From NCBI GenBank assembly GCA_964442035.1, contig CAYTWZ010000011.1:1-29735 (forward strand): a stretch of DNA of 29,735 bases. Reading direction: 5' to 3'. Position numbers and translations under genes: made by a program. The stretch comes from JAFLUQ01 sp964442035. Lineage in GTDB: Bacteria; Bacillota; Clostridia; UMGS1883. Shown piece by piece: positions 6,325 through 15,212 of the stretch (its first letter is position 1; each line of letters opens with the position of its first letter). Below the pieces are notes generated by a model that was not told where the DNA came from, made no database searches, and worked only from the letters and a program-made list of their open reading frames with translations.

Positions 6325-6570
6325 TTATTCGATTATGCCATGCTTCTTAAGCAGACTTTTAACAGTATCGGTAGGCTGAGCACCGTTTTTCATCCACTGT
6401 TTTACCTTTTCGCCGTCAACAGAAAATCTGCTGGGCTCTACAAGAGGATTGTATGTGCCGATCTCTTCGATAAATCTGCCGTCACGGGGATAACGGGAGT
6501 CAGCTACAACTACTCTGTAGAAAGGGGCCTTCTTGGAACCTAATCTTGTAAGTCTGATTTTAACTGCCAT
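6325..6570 (-). CDS. rpsP: 30S ribosomal protein S16
   Basis: 81 residues, ATG at 6570 with GGAGGT 11 bases upstream. S16 is an early-binding protein of the 30S body domain. MAVKIRLTRLGSKKAPFYRVVVADSR and RDGRFIEEIGTYNP are family signatures, and length is standard. It is first gene of the rpsP-khpA-rimM-trmD unit. The 211-base gap to ffh upstream shows only weak AT-rich promoter candidates, so whether it has its own promoter is open. Confidence 0.97.
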   Translation of the reverse strand: MAVKIRLTRLGSKKAPFYRVVVADSRYPRDGRFIEEIGTYNPLVEPSRFSVDGEKVKQWMKNGAQPTDTVKSLLKKHGIIE

Positions 6571-6781
6571 GTGTTAAACACACCTCCGTAAAAAATTTAA
6601 AAATATATAATAACCTTTAGTTATTAACCTTGATAAATGTTCCCAGATTTTAGGTGATGGGTACATATTTGTTGAAAGCAGACGGCGTGGACATATCCCG
6701 CCCCTTACCCGGCTGAAACGCACATTGGTAAGGAATATTTTCTACAATCAAAATTTTTACTATCAAAGCGTCACAGCAATA

Positions 6782-8107
6782 TTAAAAATTGAGCTTCATT
6801 TTGCGCATTTTCTTTGGATCAGAGAACATCTTCAGCATTTTCTGCATTTGTTCAAACTGGCGGAGAAGATTGTTCACATCTTGTATACTCGTGCCGCTTC
6901 CGGCGGCAATGCGCTTTTTGCGGCTGGCATTAATGATTTCCGGCCTGCGGCGCTCATCCTTTGTCATTGACGTAATTATGGCCTGGACGCGATCCAGCTG
7001 TCTTTCGTCCAGCTTTGCGCCCTTGAGCGCACCGGGCTTAACTCCGGGGATCATGCCAACAAGGTTTTCGATAGGACCCATGTTTCGCATCTGACCAAGC
7101 TGCTCCAAATAATCGTCAAGATCAAAGCGCTGGGATCGCAGCTTCTTCTCCAGCTCGGCGGCCTTTTTCTCATCAATAGCGGCCTGAGCTTTGTCAATAA
7201 GGGAAAGCATATCCCCCATGCCCAACACTCTTGAGGCCATACGATCGGGGTAGAACGGCTCGAGATCAGTGAGCTTTTCGCCCATACCCACAAACTTAAT
7301 GCTTTTACCTGTGGCCGCACGCACGCTCAGTGCAGCGCCGCCTCTGGTATCGCCGTCCAGCTTGGTAAGAATAATGCCGTCGATCCCGAGCTGGTCGTCA
7401 AAGGTACCCGCCACGGTAACCGCATCTTGTCCTGTCATGGAATCCACAACAAGAAGTATTTCGGTCGGACGGGTCTTTTCCTTAATTTCCCTAAGCTCCT
7501 CCATAAGAGCTTCGTCCACATGGAGACGCCCGGCAGTATCAAGTATTATAGTATCATAAAGTGATGTATCGCATTTGTTGACCGCTGTTTCGGCAATCTT
7601 AACGGGGCTTTTGGTCTTAAAGTCGGCGTAAACACTGAGCCCCAGCTGCTCACCTACGACCTGAAGCTGCTTGATGGCGGCGGGGCGGTAAACGTCACAG
7701 CCTACAAGTAGCACCCGCTTGCCCTGCTTTTTCAGCACTCCGCCCAGCTTTGCGGCCGTAGTGGTCTTGCCCGCGCCCTGAAGCCCGACCAACATGTATA
7801 CCGTAGGCGGCTTTGAGGAAACGGCAAGCTTCGCCTGAGAGCCTCCCATAAGCCATGTCAGCTCATCCCGGACAATCTTGATAATCTGCTGGCCGGGTGT
7901 GAGGCTTTCCATTACCTCCGCGCCCGTGGCCTTTTCAAAAACGCGCTTTTCAAATTCCTTGACGACCTTAAAGCTTACATCTGCCTCAAGCAACGCAAGG
8001 CGCACCTCACGCATAGCGGCTTTGATGTCTTTCTCGGACACAACACCCTGACCCTTAAGCTTTTTAAAGGTTTCCTGCAATTTTTCGCCCAAAGATTCAA
8101 ATGCCAT
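6782..8107 (-). CDS. ffh: Signal recognition particle protein Ffh
   Basis: 441 residues. Ffh is the GTPase that binds signal sequences at the ribosome with 4.5S RNA and docks to FtsY for membrane insertion. An N-terminal four-helix N domain is followed by the G domain: GLQGAGKTTTAAKLGG (G1), DTAGRLHVDE (G3), TKLDGDTRGG (G4), then the closing loop DLEPFYPDRMASRVLGMGD. The M domain shows SGTSIQDVNNLLRQFEQMQKMLKMF, rich in Met as needed for signal-sequence contact. Start ATG overlaps the stop of ylxM by one base (TAATG), the usual coupled arrangement. Confidence 0.98.
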   Translation of the reverse strand: MAFESLGEKLQETFKKLKGQGVVSEKDIKAAMREVRLALLEADVSFKVVKEFEKRVFEKATGAEVMESLTPGQQIIKIVRDELTWLMGGSQAKLAVSSKPPTVYMLVGLQGAGKTTTAAKLGGVLKKQGKRVLLVGCDVYRPAAIKQLQVVGEQLGLSVYADFKTKSPVKIAETAVNKCDTSLYDTIILDTAGRLHVDEALMEELREIKEKTRPTEILLVVDSMTGQDAVTVAGTFDDQLGIDGIILTKLDGDTRGGAALSVRAATGKSIKFVGMGEKLTDLEPFYPDRMASRVLGMGDMLSLIDKAQAAIDEKKAAELEKKLRSQRFDLDDYLEQLGQMRNMGPIENLVGMIPGVKPGALKGAKLDERQLDRVQAIITSMTKDERRRPEIINASRKKRIAAGSGTSIQDVNNLLRQFEQMQKMLKMFSDPKKMRKMKLNF

Positions 8108-8457
8108 TATATTTCTCCGTTCTGAATACTGTCAATTTCGTTAATGATATTATCTGCCAAAGCGTAAACTTCGCTGTCGATAAGGCTCTTTTGGCGTATT
8201 TCGTTGGCGAGCCGTCCTATTTTCGCCAATCTCATAAAGCGCCGGCGAAGTCCAAGCTTCTCCTCGGCTTCATCCAAGGCGCTTTCGCCCCTCTTTATAA
8301 AGTCCCTTACTCCCTGACGGGTAATGTTCATAAGCTCGGAAATTTCAGCCAAGGAATAATCTTTGTTGTAATAATAATCCAGCGCTTCCACTTGCTTTTC
8401 GGTCAGCAGACCGCTGTAAATATCCAGAAGGGCACTGTACTTAAAATCCTTTTCCAT
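8107..8457 (-). CDS. ylxM: YlxM/p13-like HTH protein
   Basis: 116 residues from ATG 8457, selected for the GGAGGG box just upstream and for the promoter at 8503-8531; the frame stays open upstream but would run through the promoter. YlxM family proteins stand directly upstream of ffh in Firmicutes and are thought to modulate the SRP system. The segment LTEKQVEALDYYYNKDYSLAEISELMNITRQGVRDFIKRGESALDEAEEKL is a sigma-region-4-like HTH. Confidence 0.9.
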   Translation of the reverse strand: MEKDFKYSALLDIYSGLLTEKQVEALDYYYNKDYSLAEISELMNITRQGVRDFIKRGESALDEAEEKLGLRRRFMRLAKIGRLANEIRQKSLIDSEVYALADNIINEIDSIQNGEI

Positions 8458-8502
8458 CCTGTCCCTCCAGTCTGTAAAGCAGTCAGGCTTTACACCTAAG
8501 CT

Positions 8503-8531
8503 ATTGTACACTATAATTTCAGATTTGTCAA
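8503..8531 (-). promoter_or_regulatory. Promoter of ylxM-ffh
   Basis: Minus-strand consensus TTGACA (8526-8531) and TACAAT (8503-8508) separated by exactly 17 bases, about 45 bases before the ylxM start. Confidence 0.85.
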
Positions 8532-8544
8532 TAGATTTTTTAAA

Positions 8545-8579
8545 ATTTTTTAAAAATGCGGGTGAAGCGCTCGGGCTTC
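8545..8579 (-). terminator. Weak terminator after the ABC exporter operon
   Basis: Minus-strand GAAGC (8575-8579) and GCTTC (8564-8568) around CCGAGC, then GCATTTTTAAAAAATTTT. The short stem makes it uncertain, but its place just past the exporter stop and the T-rich tail fit. Confidence 0.4.
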
Positions 8580-8590
8580 TCCGACTAATC

Positions 8591-10330
8591 CTATACCGCG
8601 TATTGGCTGTTAAACAGATCGGCGTAAAAGCCGCCCCTTGCAAGGAGTTGGTCATGAGTGCCCTGCTCAATTACACTGCCGTCCTTCATAACAAGGATAA
8701 CGTCCGCATCCATTATGGTGGACAGACGGTGAGCGATAATAAAGCTGGTGCGTCCCTTCATCAGCTTGGTAAAGGCTCGCTGGATGCACAGCTCGGTGCG
8801 GGTGTCAATGGATGAGGTGGCCTCGTCCAGGATAAGCATAGGAGGCAGACAAAGCATAACTCTTGTTATGCACAAAAGCTGCTTTTGGCCCTGACTCAGG
8901 CCGCCGCCATCCTCGCCGATAACTGTGTCATATCCCTTTGGCAGACGCTTAATAAAGCTGTGAGCGTGGCTGGCCTTGGCCGCTGCCAGCACCTCATCAT
9001 CTGTGGCATCGGGCTTACCCATGACGATGTTTTCCCGTATGGTACCGGCCTTGAGCCAGGTTTCCTGCAACACCATGCCGTAGCCGCTCCTGAGACTGCC
9101 GCGGGTGATGTTTCGGATATCATTGCCGCTTACACAGATGCGTCCCTTGTCAACATCATAGAATCGCATAAGCAGATTTATAACAGTGGTCTTGCCGCAG
9201 CCTGTTGGACCTACGATGGCGACACGGCTGCCGGGCTTAACTGAAAGATTCATGTTTTCAATAAGCTTTTGACCCGGATCATAGGAAAAGTATACGTTTT
9301 CTAAGTTTACGCTGCCGTCAGGTCTTTCCAGCACAAGGGCATCGGCTGCATCGGGAGTCTGAGGCTCCTCCTCAATAAGCTCAAAAATCCGTGCAGCGCA
9401 GGCAAGGGCGTTTTGAAGCTCAGTAACAACCCCTGATATCTCGTTGAAGGGCTTGGTGTACTGGTTGGCATAGCTTAGAAAGCAAGAAAGCTGTCCCACG
9501 CTGATGCCGCCGTTCATTGCGGCAATAGCCCCTGTGAGCCCTACGCCGGTGTAAACAAGGCTGTTGACAAATCTTGTGCTGGGATTTGTGATGGATGAAA
9601 AGAATATCGCCTTGAGAGAGCATTTTTCAAGCCTTGCGTTGATCTCGTCAAACTCCTCAAGAGTCTTGTCCCCACGATCAAAGGCCTGTACTATCTTTTG
9701 ATTGCCAACCATTTCATCAATAAGAGTCGTCTGCTCGCCCCGGGTCTCGCTTTGGAGCTTGAACATAGAGTAGGTTCTCTTGGCAATAAAGGCCGCCACA
9801 AACAGAGAAACAGGGGTGATAAGTATCACAACCAGTGAAATTTTTACATCTATGGTCAGCATAAATATGAGCGTCACAAGAATAGTCATTACGCCGGTGA
9901 AAAGCTGGGTAAAGCCCATCAGCAGGCCGTCCGCGAATTGATCCACATCCGCGATAACACGGCTGACCACCTCCCCGGTTGGGTGAGAATCGATATACCT
10001 CAACGGAAGGGACTGCAGCCTGTCAAAGGCATCCCGGCGTATGTCCCTGATAACATTGTAGGTGATCTTGTTGTTGCACACATTCATCAGCCACTGAAGT
10101 AGCGCGGTAATGCCCACTGTGACACCTATCTTAAGGAGTATTTTCCCAAGTCCCACAAAGTCTACCAGGCCCTTGTTCACAATCAAGTCGATGGCATCGC
10201 CCGTAAGGATGGGTACATATAATGTCAGGCACACTGACACGGCCGCAAAAAGTATGGAAACAGCCAGAAATATCTTGTATATTCCTATATATCTGAGCAC
10301 CTTTTTTAAGGTTTCCTTACTCCCTTTCAT
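8591..10330 (-). CDS. ABC exporter half-transporter, partner B (canonical Walker B)
   Basis: 579 residues. The N-terminal half is a six-helix type IV exporter membrane domain (for example ISLVVILITPVSLFVAAFIAKRTY); the C-terminal half is the ATPase: Walker A GPTGCGKTT, Q-loop MVLQETWL, a signature variant LSQGQKQLL, Walker B MLILDEATSSID with the catalytic Glu present, and H-loop IIAHRLSTI. It overlaps the upstream half-transporter by one base (TGATG), so the two are translated together and probably form a heterodimer of the YfiB/YfiC or BmrCD kind. Substrate cannot be told from sequence; multidrug, lipid or peptide export are possible. Confidence 0.92.
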   Translation of the reverse strand: MKGSKETLKKVLRYIGIYKIFLAVSILFAAVSVCLTLYVPILTGDAIDLIVNKGLVDFVGLGKILLKIGVTVGITALLQWLMNVCNNKITYNVIRDIRRDAFDRLQSLPLRYIDSHPTGEVVSRVIADVDQFADGLLMGFTQLFTGVMTILVTLIFMLTIDVKISLVVILITPVSLFVAAFIAKRTYSMFKLQSETRGEQTTLIDEMVGNQKIVQAFDRGDKTLEEFDEINARLEKCSLKAIFFSSITNPSTRFVNSLVYTGVGLTGAIAAMNGGISVGQLSCFLSYANQYTKPFNEISGVVTELQNALACAARIFELIEEEPQTPDAADALVLERPDGSVNLENVYFSYDPGQKLIENMNLSVKPGSRVAIVGPTGCGKTTVINLLMRFYDVDKGRICVSGNDIRNITRGSLRSGYGMVLQETWLKAGTIRENIVMGKPDATDDEVLAAAKASHAHSFIKRLPKGYDTVIGEDGGGLSQGQKQLLCITRVMLCLPPMLILDEATSSIDTRTELCIQRAFTKLMKGRTSFIIAHRLSTIMDADVILVMKDGSVIEQGTHDQLLARGGFYADLFNSQYAV

Positions 10331-12057
10331 CAGACTGCCGCCTCCTTTTTGAACTGTGACTCGTAAATTTCCTTGTATACATCGCAGGTTTCCAGCAGTT
10401 GCTCATGGGTTCCCATGCCCACAGCCTCACCGTCATCAAGAACGATGATAAGATCTGCGTACTGTATGGAGGACGCCCGCTGAGACACGATGAACACTGT
10501 AGGCATTGGCTCCACACTGCGTATTGCCTTCCTCAGCCTTGCGTCAGTGGCAAAGTCCAGAGCCGAGGAACTGTCATCCAGTATAAGTATCTCCGGCTCC
10601 TTGACCAGCGCCCGGGCAATGGTCAGCCGCTGGCGCTGTCCGCCGGAAAAGTTTTTGCCGCCCTGCTCCACTCTTTCGTCAAGGCCATTTCCCTTGGCGG
10701 CAATGACATCCGCTGCCTGTGCGATTTCAATAGCCCTTTTAAGCCGTTCCTCATCCGCTGTTTCGCAGCCCCAAAGCAGATTAGAGCGGATGGTCCCCTT
10801 GAACAAGACAGCCTTTTGGGGAACTACGCCTATCTTTGCGCGCAGAACCTCCGCCGGGTAATTCCTGACATCTACGCCGTCAACAAGGACCTGTCCCTTT
10901 GTCGCATCATAGAACCGGGGAATGAGATTTACAAGGGATGTCTTTCCGCTGCCGGTACCGCCGATTATGCCCACAGTTTGACCCGGCCTTACGCTGAAGC
11001 TCAGATCCGAAAGGGTTTCGGCTCCCGCGTTTTTATAAGTAAGCGAAACATTTTTAAATTCAACGCTGTATTCCCCACGAAGATTGGGAACCTCAGTATT
11101 TTTGCTCACAAGTGAGGACTCTATTTCAAAAATACTTTGGATACGGTTTCCACAGGCAATAGCCTTGGTCACCGATATTATAAGATTTGCCAGCTTGACA
11201 AGCTCAATAAGTATCTGGGACATATAATTGACCAACGCCACGACCTGCCCCTGAGTGATATGTCCGGCGTCCACCCTGACTGCGCCCCGGTAAAGGAGTA
11301 CCACAATGGAAAGATTGACAATAATATAGGTGACGGGATTCATAAGCCCCGATATGCGGCCCACAAACTTCTGCAGCGAGGTAAGGTCGGCATTGCGCTT
11401 GTTAAATTCCCGCTTTTCACTTTCTTCCTTATTAAACGCCCTTATTACCCTAACGCCGGTGAGGTTTTCCCTTGTGGCGCCAAGCACCTTATCCAGCCCG
11501 GACTGTACCTTTTTGTACAGGGGTATGCTCAACAGCATGATTCCAAACACCACCACCGAAAGAGCCGGTATGGTGACTACAAATGTCATGGCGGAAGGTA
11601 CATCTATGGTAAAGGCCATTATCATCGCGCCAATAACGATCACAGGCGAGCGCAAAAACAGTCGCAGAACAAGGTTGACTCCATTTTGCACCTGATTTAC
11701 ATCGCTGGTCATTGAGGTGATGAGTCTGCTTGTGCCCATGGCGTCCAGTTCCGTATATGACAGGCTTTGGATATGTCCGAAAAGGGCATGCTTAAGCTTT
11801 GCAACGAAGCCGGTGGCAGCCTTAGCGGCAAAGAACTGAGCCGTGATCGAGCAGCACAGCCCGACAATTCCAAGAGCCGCCATCAAAAGGCACATACGTA
11901 CAATGTAGCCCATATCCTTGTTTTCAATGCCGACGTCAATTATTTTTGCCATAACAATAGGCACCAGCAGTTCAAAAAACGCCTCAAGCATTTTGAACAG
12001 CGGCGCTAATACGGATTGCTTTTTGTAATCCTTCATATATTTAAGCAACTTGATCAT
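10330..12057 (-). CDS. ABC exporter half-transporter, partner A (degenerate Walker B)
   Basis: 575 residues, first of the two half-transporters. The membrane domain begins MIKLLKYMKDYKKQSVLAPLFKMLEAFFELLVP. The ATPase shows Walker A GGTGSGKTS, Q-loop VVPQKAVLF, perfect signature FSGGQRQRL, and Walker B ILILDDSSSALD where Asp replaces the catalytic Glu; the H-loop His is replaced too (IVSQRAS). Partner B has the Glu and His but a variant signature. This complementary asymmetry, one active and one degenerate site, is known from heterodimeric exporters such as TM287/288 and BmrCD. Its ATG overlaps the stop of the preceding gene (ATGA). Confidence 0.92.
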   Translation of the reverse strand: MIKLLKYMKDYKKQSVLAPLFKMLEAFFELLVPIVMAKIIDVGIENKDMGYIVRMCLLMAALGIVGLCCSITAQFFAAKAATGFVAKLKHALFGHIQSLSYTELDAMGTSRLITSMTSDVNQVQNGVNLVLRLFLRSPVIVIGAMIMAFTIDVPSAMTFVVTIPALSVVVFGIMLLSIPLYKKVQSGLDKVLGATRENLTGVRVIRAFNKEESEKREFNKRNADLTSLQKFVGRISGLMNPVTYIIVNLSIVVLLYRGAVRVDAGHITQGQVVALVNYMSQILIELVKLANLIISVTKAIACGNRIQSIFEIESSLVSKNTEVPNLRGEYSVEFKNVSLTYKNAGAETLSDLSFSVRPGQTVGIIGGTGSGKTSLVNLIPRFYDATKGQVLVDGVDVRNYPAEVLRAKIGVVPQKAVLFKGTIRSNLLWGCETADEERLKRAIEIAQAADVIAAKGNGLDERVEQGGKNFSGGQRQRLTIARALVKEPEILILDDSSSALDFATDARLRKAIRSVEPMPTVFIVSQRASSIQYADLIIVLDDGEAVGMGTHEQLLETCDVYKEIYESQFKKEAAV

Positions 12058-12503
12058 AGTTGTTTTTCATACTCCTCCAAAATTTCGATTGCATCCCTCA
12101 CATACTGTATGCATGGGCGCTTTTTGTAGTAGCTTTCGGTTCTTTCCTCCGGAATGTAGGTGTTTTCCGGCTTATCAAGCCCCAGAAGCTGTCGGCAGAC
12201 AATATACTTGTTTTTTTCCTTGAATTTTGCGGCCAAGTCCTGAATAAGCTTATAGTGGTCAATTTTAAGGCCGCGGTCAACTACGTTGTCGTAACCGTAC
12301 AGCAGACCAGCCACTATAAACATCCCGCTGACTGTACCGCACACCTCCCGGAGCCGACCCATTCCTCCCCCGAAGGACGAGGACAGACGCAACAGTGTTT
12401 TTCCGTCCAGACCAAGCCTGTCCTCAAAGGCGCACACCACTGCCTGAGAGCAGTTACACCCGCTGCGGAACAGTTCCTCGCCCCGATCGCTTCTTTCGCT
12501 CAT
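12054..12503 (-). CDS. C_GCAxxG_C_C-type cysteine-rich protein
   Basis: 149 residues from ATG 12503, chosen for the GGGG-rich box ten bases upstream; a TTG at 12521 would add six residues. The start shows SGCNCSQAVVCAF, and further on FGGGMGRLREVCGTVSGMFIVAGLLYG and YIVCRQLLG. This pattern of conserved Cys and Gly matches the C_GCAxxG_C_C protein family, presumed to hold a metal or redox centre and often found beside transport or oxidoreductase genes. Its job is not established. It is second of four overlapping genes, upstream of the ABC pair with an ATGA overlap, so its product probably works with the exporter or answers the same signal. Confidence 0.8.
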   Translation of the reverse strand: MSERSDRGEELFRSGCNCSQAVVCAFEDRLGLDGKTLLRLSSSFGGGMGRLREVCGTVSGMFIVAGLLYGYDNVVDRGLKIDHYKLIQDLAAKFKEKNKYIVCRQLLGLDKPENTYIPEERTESYYKKRPCIQYVRDAIEILEEYEKQL

Positions 12504-12517
12504 ATTTATCCGTCCCC

Positions 12518-12970
12518 TCAATACATATATCCGCCCCAGACCGGGCCTATAACAACAAACACAAGCACAAGAAAGGCTGTCAGAGCAAAGCTGATAGCGC
12601 TCCCTATAACAAGGAAATTAAGCGCCCGCCGGGAGAACCGTTGAGCGATCTCCATTTGCCCCTTCTCGGCTGCCAGCTCACATTCCCTTGCAAACACAAT
12701 GGCCGGAATACCCAGCATCCAATTTGCAAAGAATATAGTTGTCAGCACTGCCGCTGTCATATGGCTTTTTATCGGCTTCATGGGATTTTGCCCCAAAGGG
12801 GCGTCATAGGTCACCGGCGTCATCGGCTCTGTAGCAGTTTCAGCTGTATCATCAGGCGGCTGCAAGGTCTCCGGCGCGGATCGAGCGTCCCCCTGCACAA
12901 CTGTACAACCGCACTTGGAACAAAAACTTTCCCCCGGGTTTATCTCATTTCCGCATTTTTCGCAGATCAT
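12518..12970 (-). CDS. Zinc-ribbon membrane protein with CD225/dispanin-like domain
   Basis: 150 residues, ATG at 12970 with AAAGGA upstream. Residues 1-25 form a zinc ribbon (CEKCGNEINPGESFCSKCG, two CxxC pairs). After a Pro/Thr-rich linker comes a two-helix membrane domain: AAVLTTIFFANWMLGIPAIVFARECELAAEKGQMEIAQRFSRRALNFLVIG, whose helix, short loop with small residue and Gly, 'A..G....A...S..A' and second helix order match the CD225/dispanin (interferon-induced transmembrane) family. Bacterial members are common in Firmicutes and their role is unknown. It heads the operon that contains the cysteine protein and ABC pair; a TATAAT box lies at 12994-12999 upstream. Confidence 0.75.
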   Translation of the reverse strand: MICEKCGNEINPGESFCSKCGCTVVQGDARSAPETLQPPDDTAETATEPMTPVTYDAPLGQNPMKPIKSHMTAAVLTTIFFANWMLGIPAIVFARECELAAEKGQMEIAQRFSRRALNFLVIGSAISFALTAFLVLVFVVIGPVWGGYMY

Positions 12971-13172
12971 AATAATTTATCCTTTCCGTTAAAATTATAC
13001 ATTACATTTACGTACAAAAACGCTAATATTATTTTATTCCACATATTCATTCAAAATCCTCTAAAATAGATAAATTTATCTGAAACATCCGCATTTATCA
13101 TATATTGACATAAAATTAATAAAAATCTATGTAAATTAGGCAAAAAGTTTGTGTAAAATTTATTAAAAACAT
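12971..13172. promoter_or_regulatory. AT-rich divergent intergenic region
   Basis: This stretch separates the ABC exporter operon (minus) from the glycogen operon (plus). On minus, a TATAAT box (12994-12999) is visible but no good -35 at the right distance. The rest is AT-rich without hairpins. Confidence 0.4.
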
Positions 13173-13201
13173 TTGACTATTCGGAAAAAATTTGTTAAAA
13201 T
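13173..13201 (+). promoter_or_regulatory. Promoter of the glycogen operon
   Basis: TTGACT (13173-13178) and TAAAAT (13196-13201) with a 17-base spacer, 44 bases before the glgB start. The long open frame beginning at this TTG is an accident of the -35 box. Confidence 0.8.
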
Positions 13202-13244
13202 GGTATTAGAACCATTGTTTACTAAAAAAAGGAGTTTTGCAAAT

Positions 13245-15194
13245 ATGGAAACAAAGAGCGGTGAAAAATCAAATAAGTCAAATAAGTCAAAAAATCCGTA
13301 CATCGATGACTTTGCCCTTTATCTTTACAACGAAGGAAAAAGCTATGACTGTTACGAATTTCTCGGCGCGCATAAAACCGACCGTTTCAATATCCCCGGT
13401 TACACATTTGCCGTTTGGGCTCCCAATGCCGAGGCGGTGAGTGTAGTCGGTGACTTCAATGGCTGGGACGTAAATGCCGACCCAATGTATCCTCAGGGTG
13501 ACACAGGCGTATGGCACCGTTTCATCAAGGATGTTGAGGACGGTCAAAACTATAAGTACTGCATAAAGACAAAAACCGATGACTTGCTATACAAGGCTGA
13601 CCCCTGCGGCTTCCGTTGCCAGCTGAGGCCCGAAACCGCAAGTGTAACCTATGACATCAGCGGTTTTAAATGGACTGACAGCAAGTGGATAGAGAAAAAA
13701 ATCACCACCATGCCCTATGACAAGCCAATGCTCATATATGAGATGCATGCAGGAAGCTGGAAGCAGCATGATGACGGCAGCTTTTACAGCTTCAGGGAAC
13801 TGGCGGACGAACTTGCCCCGTATCTTGTGGACATGGGCTATACCCACGTTGAGCTTATGCCAATATCCGAATACCCCTTTGACGGCAGCTGGGGATATCA
13901 GGTAACAGGCTACTTTGCGGTCACTGCCCGCTACGGTGAGCCTAAAGATTTTATGTACTTTGTTAATAAGCTCCACGAGGCGGGTATTTCCGTCATACTG
14001 GACTGGGTACCGGCTCATTTTCCCAGAGACGCCCACGGTCTGAGGCAGTTTGACGGCACGCCTACTTACGAGTATGCTGACCCAAGACTTGGCGAACATA
14101 AGGAATGGGGCACGCTGGTCTTTGATTACGGCAAGACACAGGTCGTTTCGTTTTTGATTTCTTCAGCCATGTTCTGGCTTGATAAGTACCACGTGGACGG
14201 ATTAAGAGTGGACGCTGTAAGCAGCATGCTTTACCTTGACTACTCCCGTACCGAATGGGTGCGCAACAAGTACGGCAAGAATGAAAACCTTGAGGCCATA
14301 GAATTTCTTAAAACCTTGAACACTGAGGTATTCCGCCGTTTTCCCAATACTCTTATGATCGCGGAGGAATCAACGGCATGGCCTCTTGTTACCAAGCCTG
14401 CTCATGAGGGCGGTCTTGGCTTCAACTACAAGTGGAACATGGGCTGGATGAATGACATGCTTCGTTACATGAGCATGGATCCGTTTTTCCGCAAGGGGAA
14501 CCATTCCATACTCACCTTCTCCATGATGTACGCCTTCAGCGAAAACTACATTCTCCCGTTCTCACATGATGAGGTGGTTCACGGCAAGGCCAGTCTCATC
14601 GGCAAGATGTCCGGTCTTGAAGGGCAGAAATTTGACTCCCTGCGCACCCTCATGATGTATAAGATGGCTCACCCCGGCAAAAAGCTGGACTTCATGGGCA
14701 GTGAGCTTGCTCAGGTGATTGAGTGGAGGTTTTATGAGGGGCTGGAATGGCATCTGCTGGATCTTCCCAAGCACCGCCAGTACCATGAATTCATAAAGGC
14801 GCTCAACCACTTTTACACAAGTCATAAAGCCTTTTACGAAATCGAAAACAGCTGGGACGGCTTCCAGTGGATAAATGCCAACGATGCCGACCGCAGCGTA
14901 ATTTCGTTTATTCGCAGGGGCAGAAAAAAGAACGACGAGATCATTGTCATCTGCAACTTTACCCCTGTTGAGTATAAAAAGTACAGGGTAGGCGTTCCTC
15001 AGAGAGGCGATTACAAAGAAGTATTCTCTTCAGACGACCTGAGCTTTGGCGGCGGCGGAGCAAGCATAGGCACTGTACGCTCCTATAAAAAGCCCATCGA
15101 CGGAATGCAGTTTTCCATTGATGTTGACCTTCCGCCCATGAGTGCGGTTTACCTGAAGCGGTACAGCATACAATCAAAAAAGCAAAGTAATTAA
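13245..15194 (+). CDS. glgB: 1,4-alpha-glucan branching enzyme
   Basis: 649 residues from ATG 13245, with AAAGGAG ten bases upstream and the promoter just before. GlgB cuts an alpha-1,4 chain and rejoins it as an alpha-1,6 branch in glycogen. After a Ser/Lys-rich start comes a CBM48 domain (YEFLGAHK...TFAVWAPNAEAVSVVGDFNGWD), then the GH13 barrel: DWVPAHFPRD, the nucleophile Asp in HVDGLRVDAVSSMLY (about residue 323), the acid/base Glu in MIAEEST (about 374-375), and FSHDEVVHG. A C-terminal all-beta domain follows (VICNFTPVEYKKYRVGVPQRG...). Length fits branching enzymes lacking the extra N1 domain. It opens the glg operon, 18 bases before glgC. Confidence 0.96.
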   Translation: METKSGEKSNKSNKSKNPYIDDFALYLYNEGKSYDCYEFLGAHKTDRFNIPGYTFAVWAPNAEAVSVVGDFNGWDVNADPMYPQGDTGVWHRFIKDVEDGQNYKYCIKTKTDDLLYKADPCGFRCQLRPETASVTYDISGFKWTDSKWIEKKITTMPYDKPMLIYEMHAGSWKQHDDGSFYSFRELADELAPYLVDMGYTHVELMPISEYPFDGSWGYQVTGYFAVTARYGEPKDFMYFVNKLHEAGISVILDWVPAHFPRDAHGLRQFDGTPTYEYADPRLGEHKEWGTLVFDYGKTQVVSFLISSAMFWLDKYHVDGLRVDAVSSMLYLDYSRTEWVRNKYGKNENLEAIEFLKTLNTEVFRRFPNTLMIAEESTAWPLVTKPAHEGGLGFNYKWNMGWMNDMLRYMSMDPFFRKGNHSILTFSMMYAFSENYILPFSHDEVVHGKASLIGKMSGLEGQKFDSLRTLMMYKMAHPGKKLDFMGSELAQVIEWRFYEGLEWHLLDLPKHRQYHEFIKALNHFYTSHKAFYEIENSWDGFQWINANDADRSVISFIRRGRKKNDEIIVICNFTPVEYKKYRVGVPQRGDYKEVFSSDDLSFGGGGASIGTVRSYKKPIDGMQFSIDVDLPPMSAVYLKRYSIQSKKQSN

Positions 15195-15212
15195 ATGGAA
15201 AGGATGATATAC

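Noticed and set aside
13173..13244. N-terminal extension of GlgB from TTG at 13173 (24 more residues)
   Set aside because: The TTG is the -35 box of a TTGACT-N17-TAAAAT promoter, and a ribosome binding site precedes the ATG at 13245.
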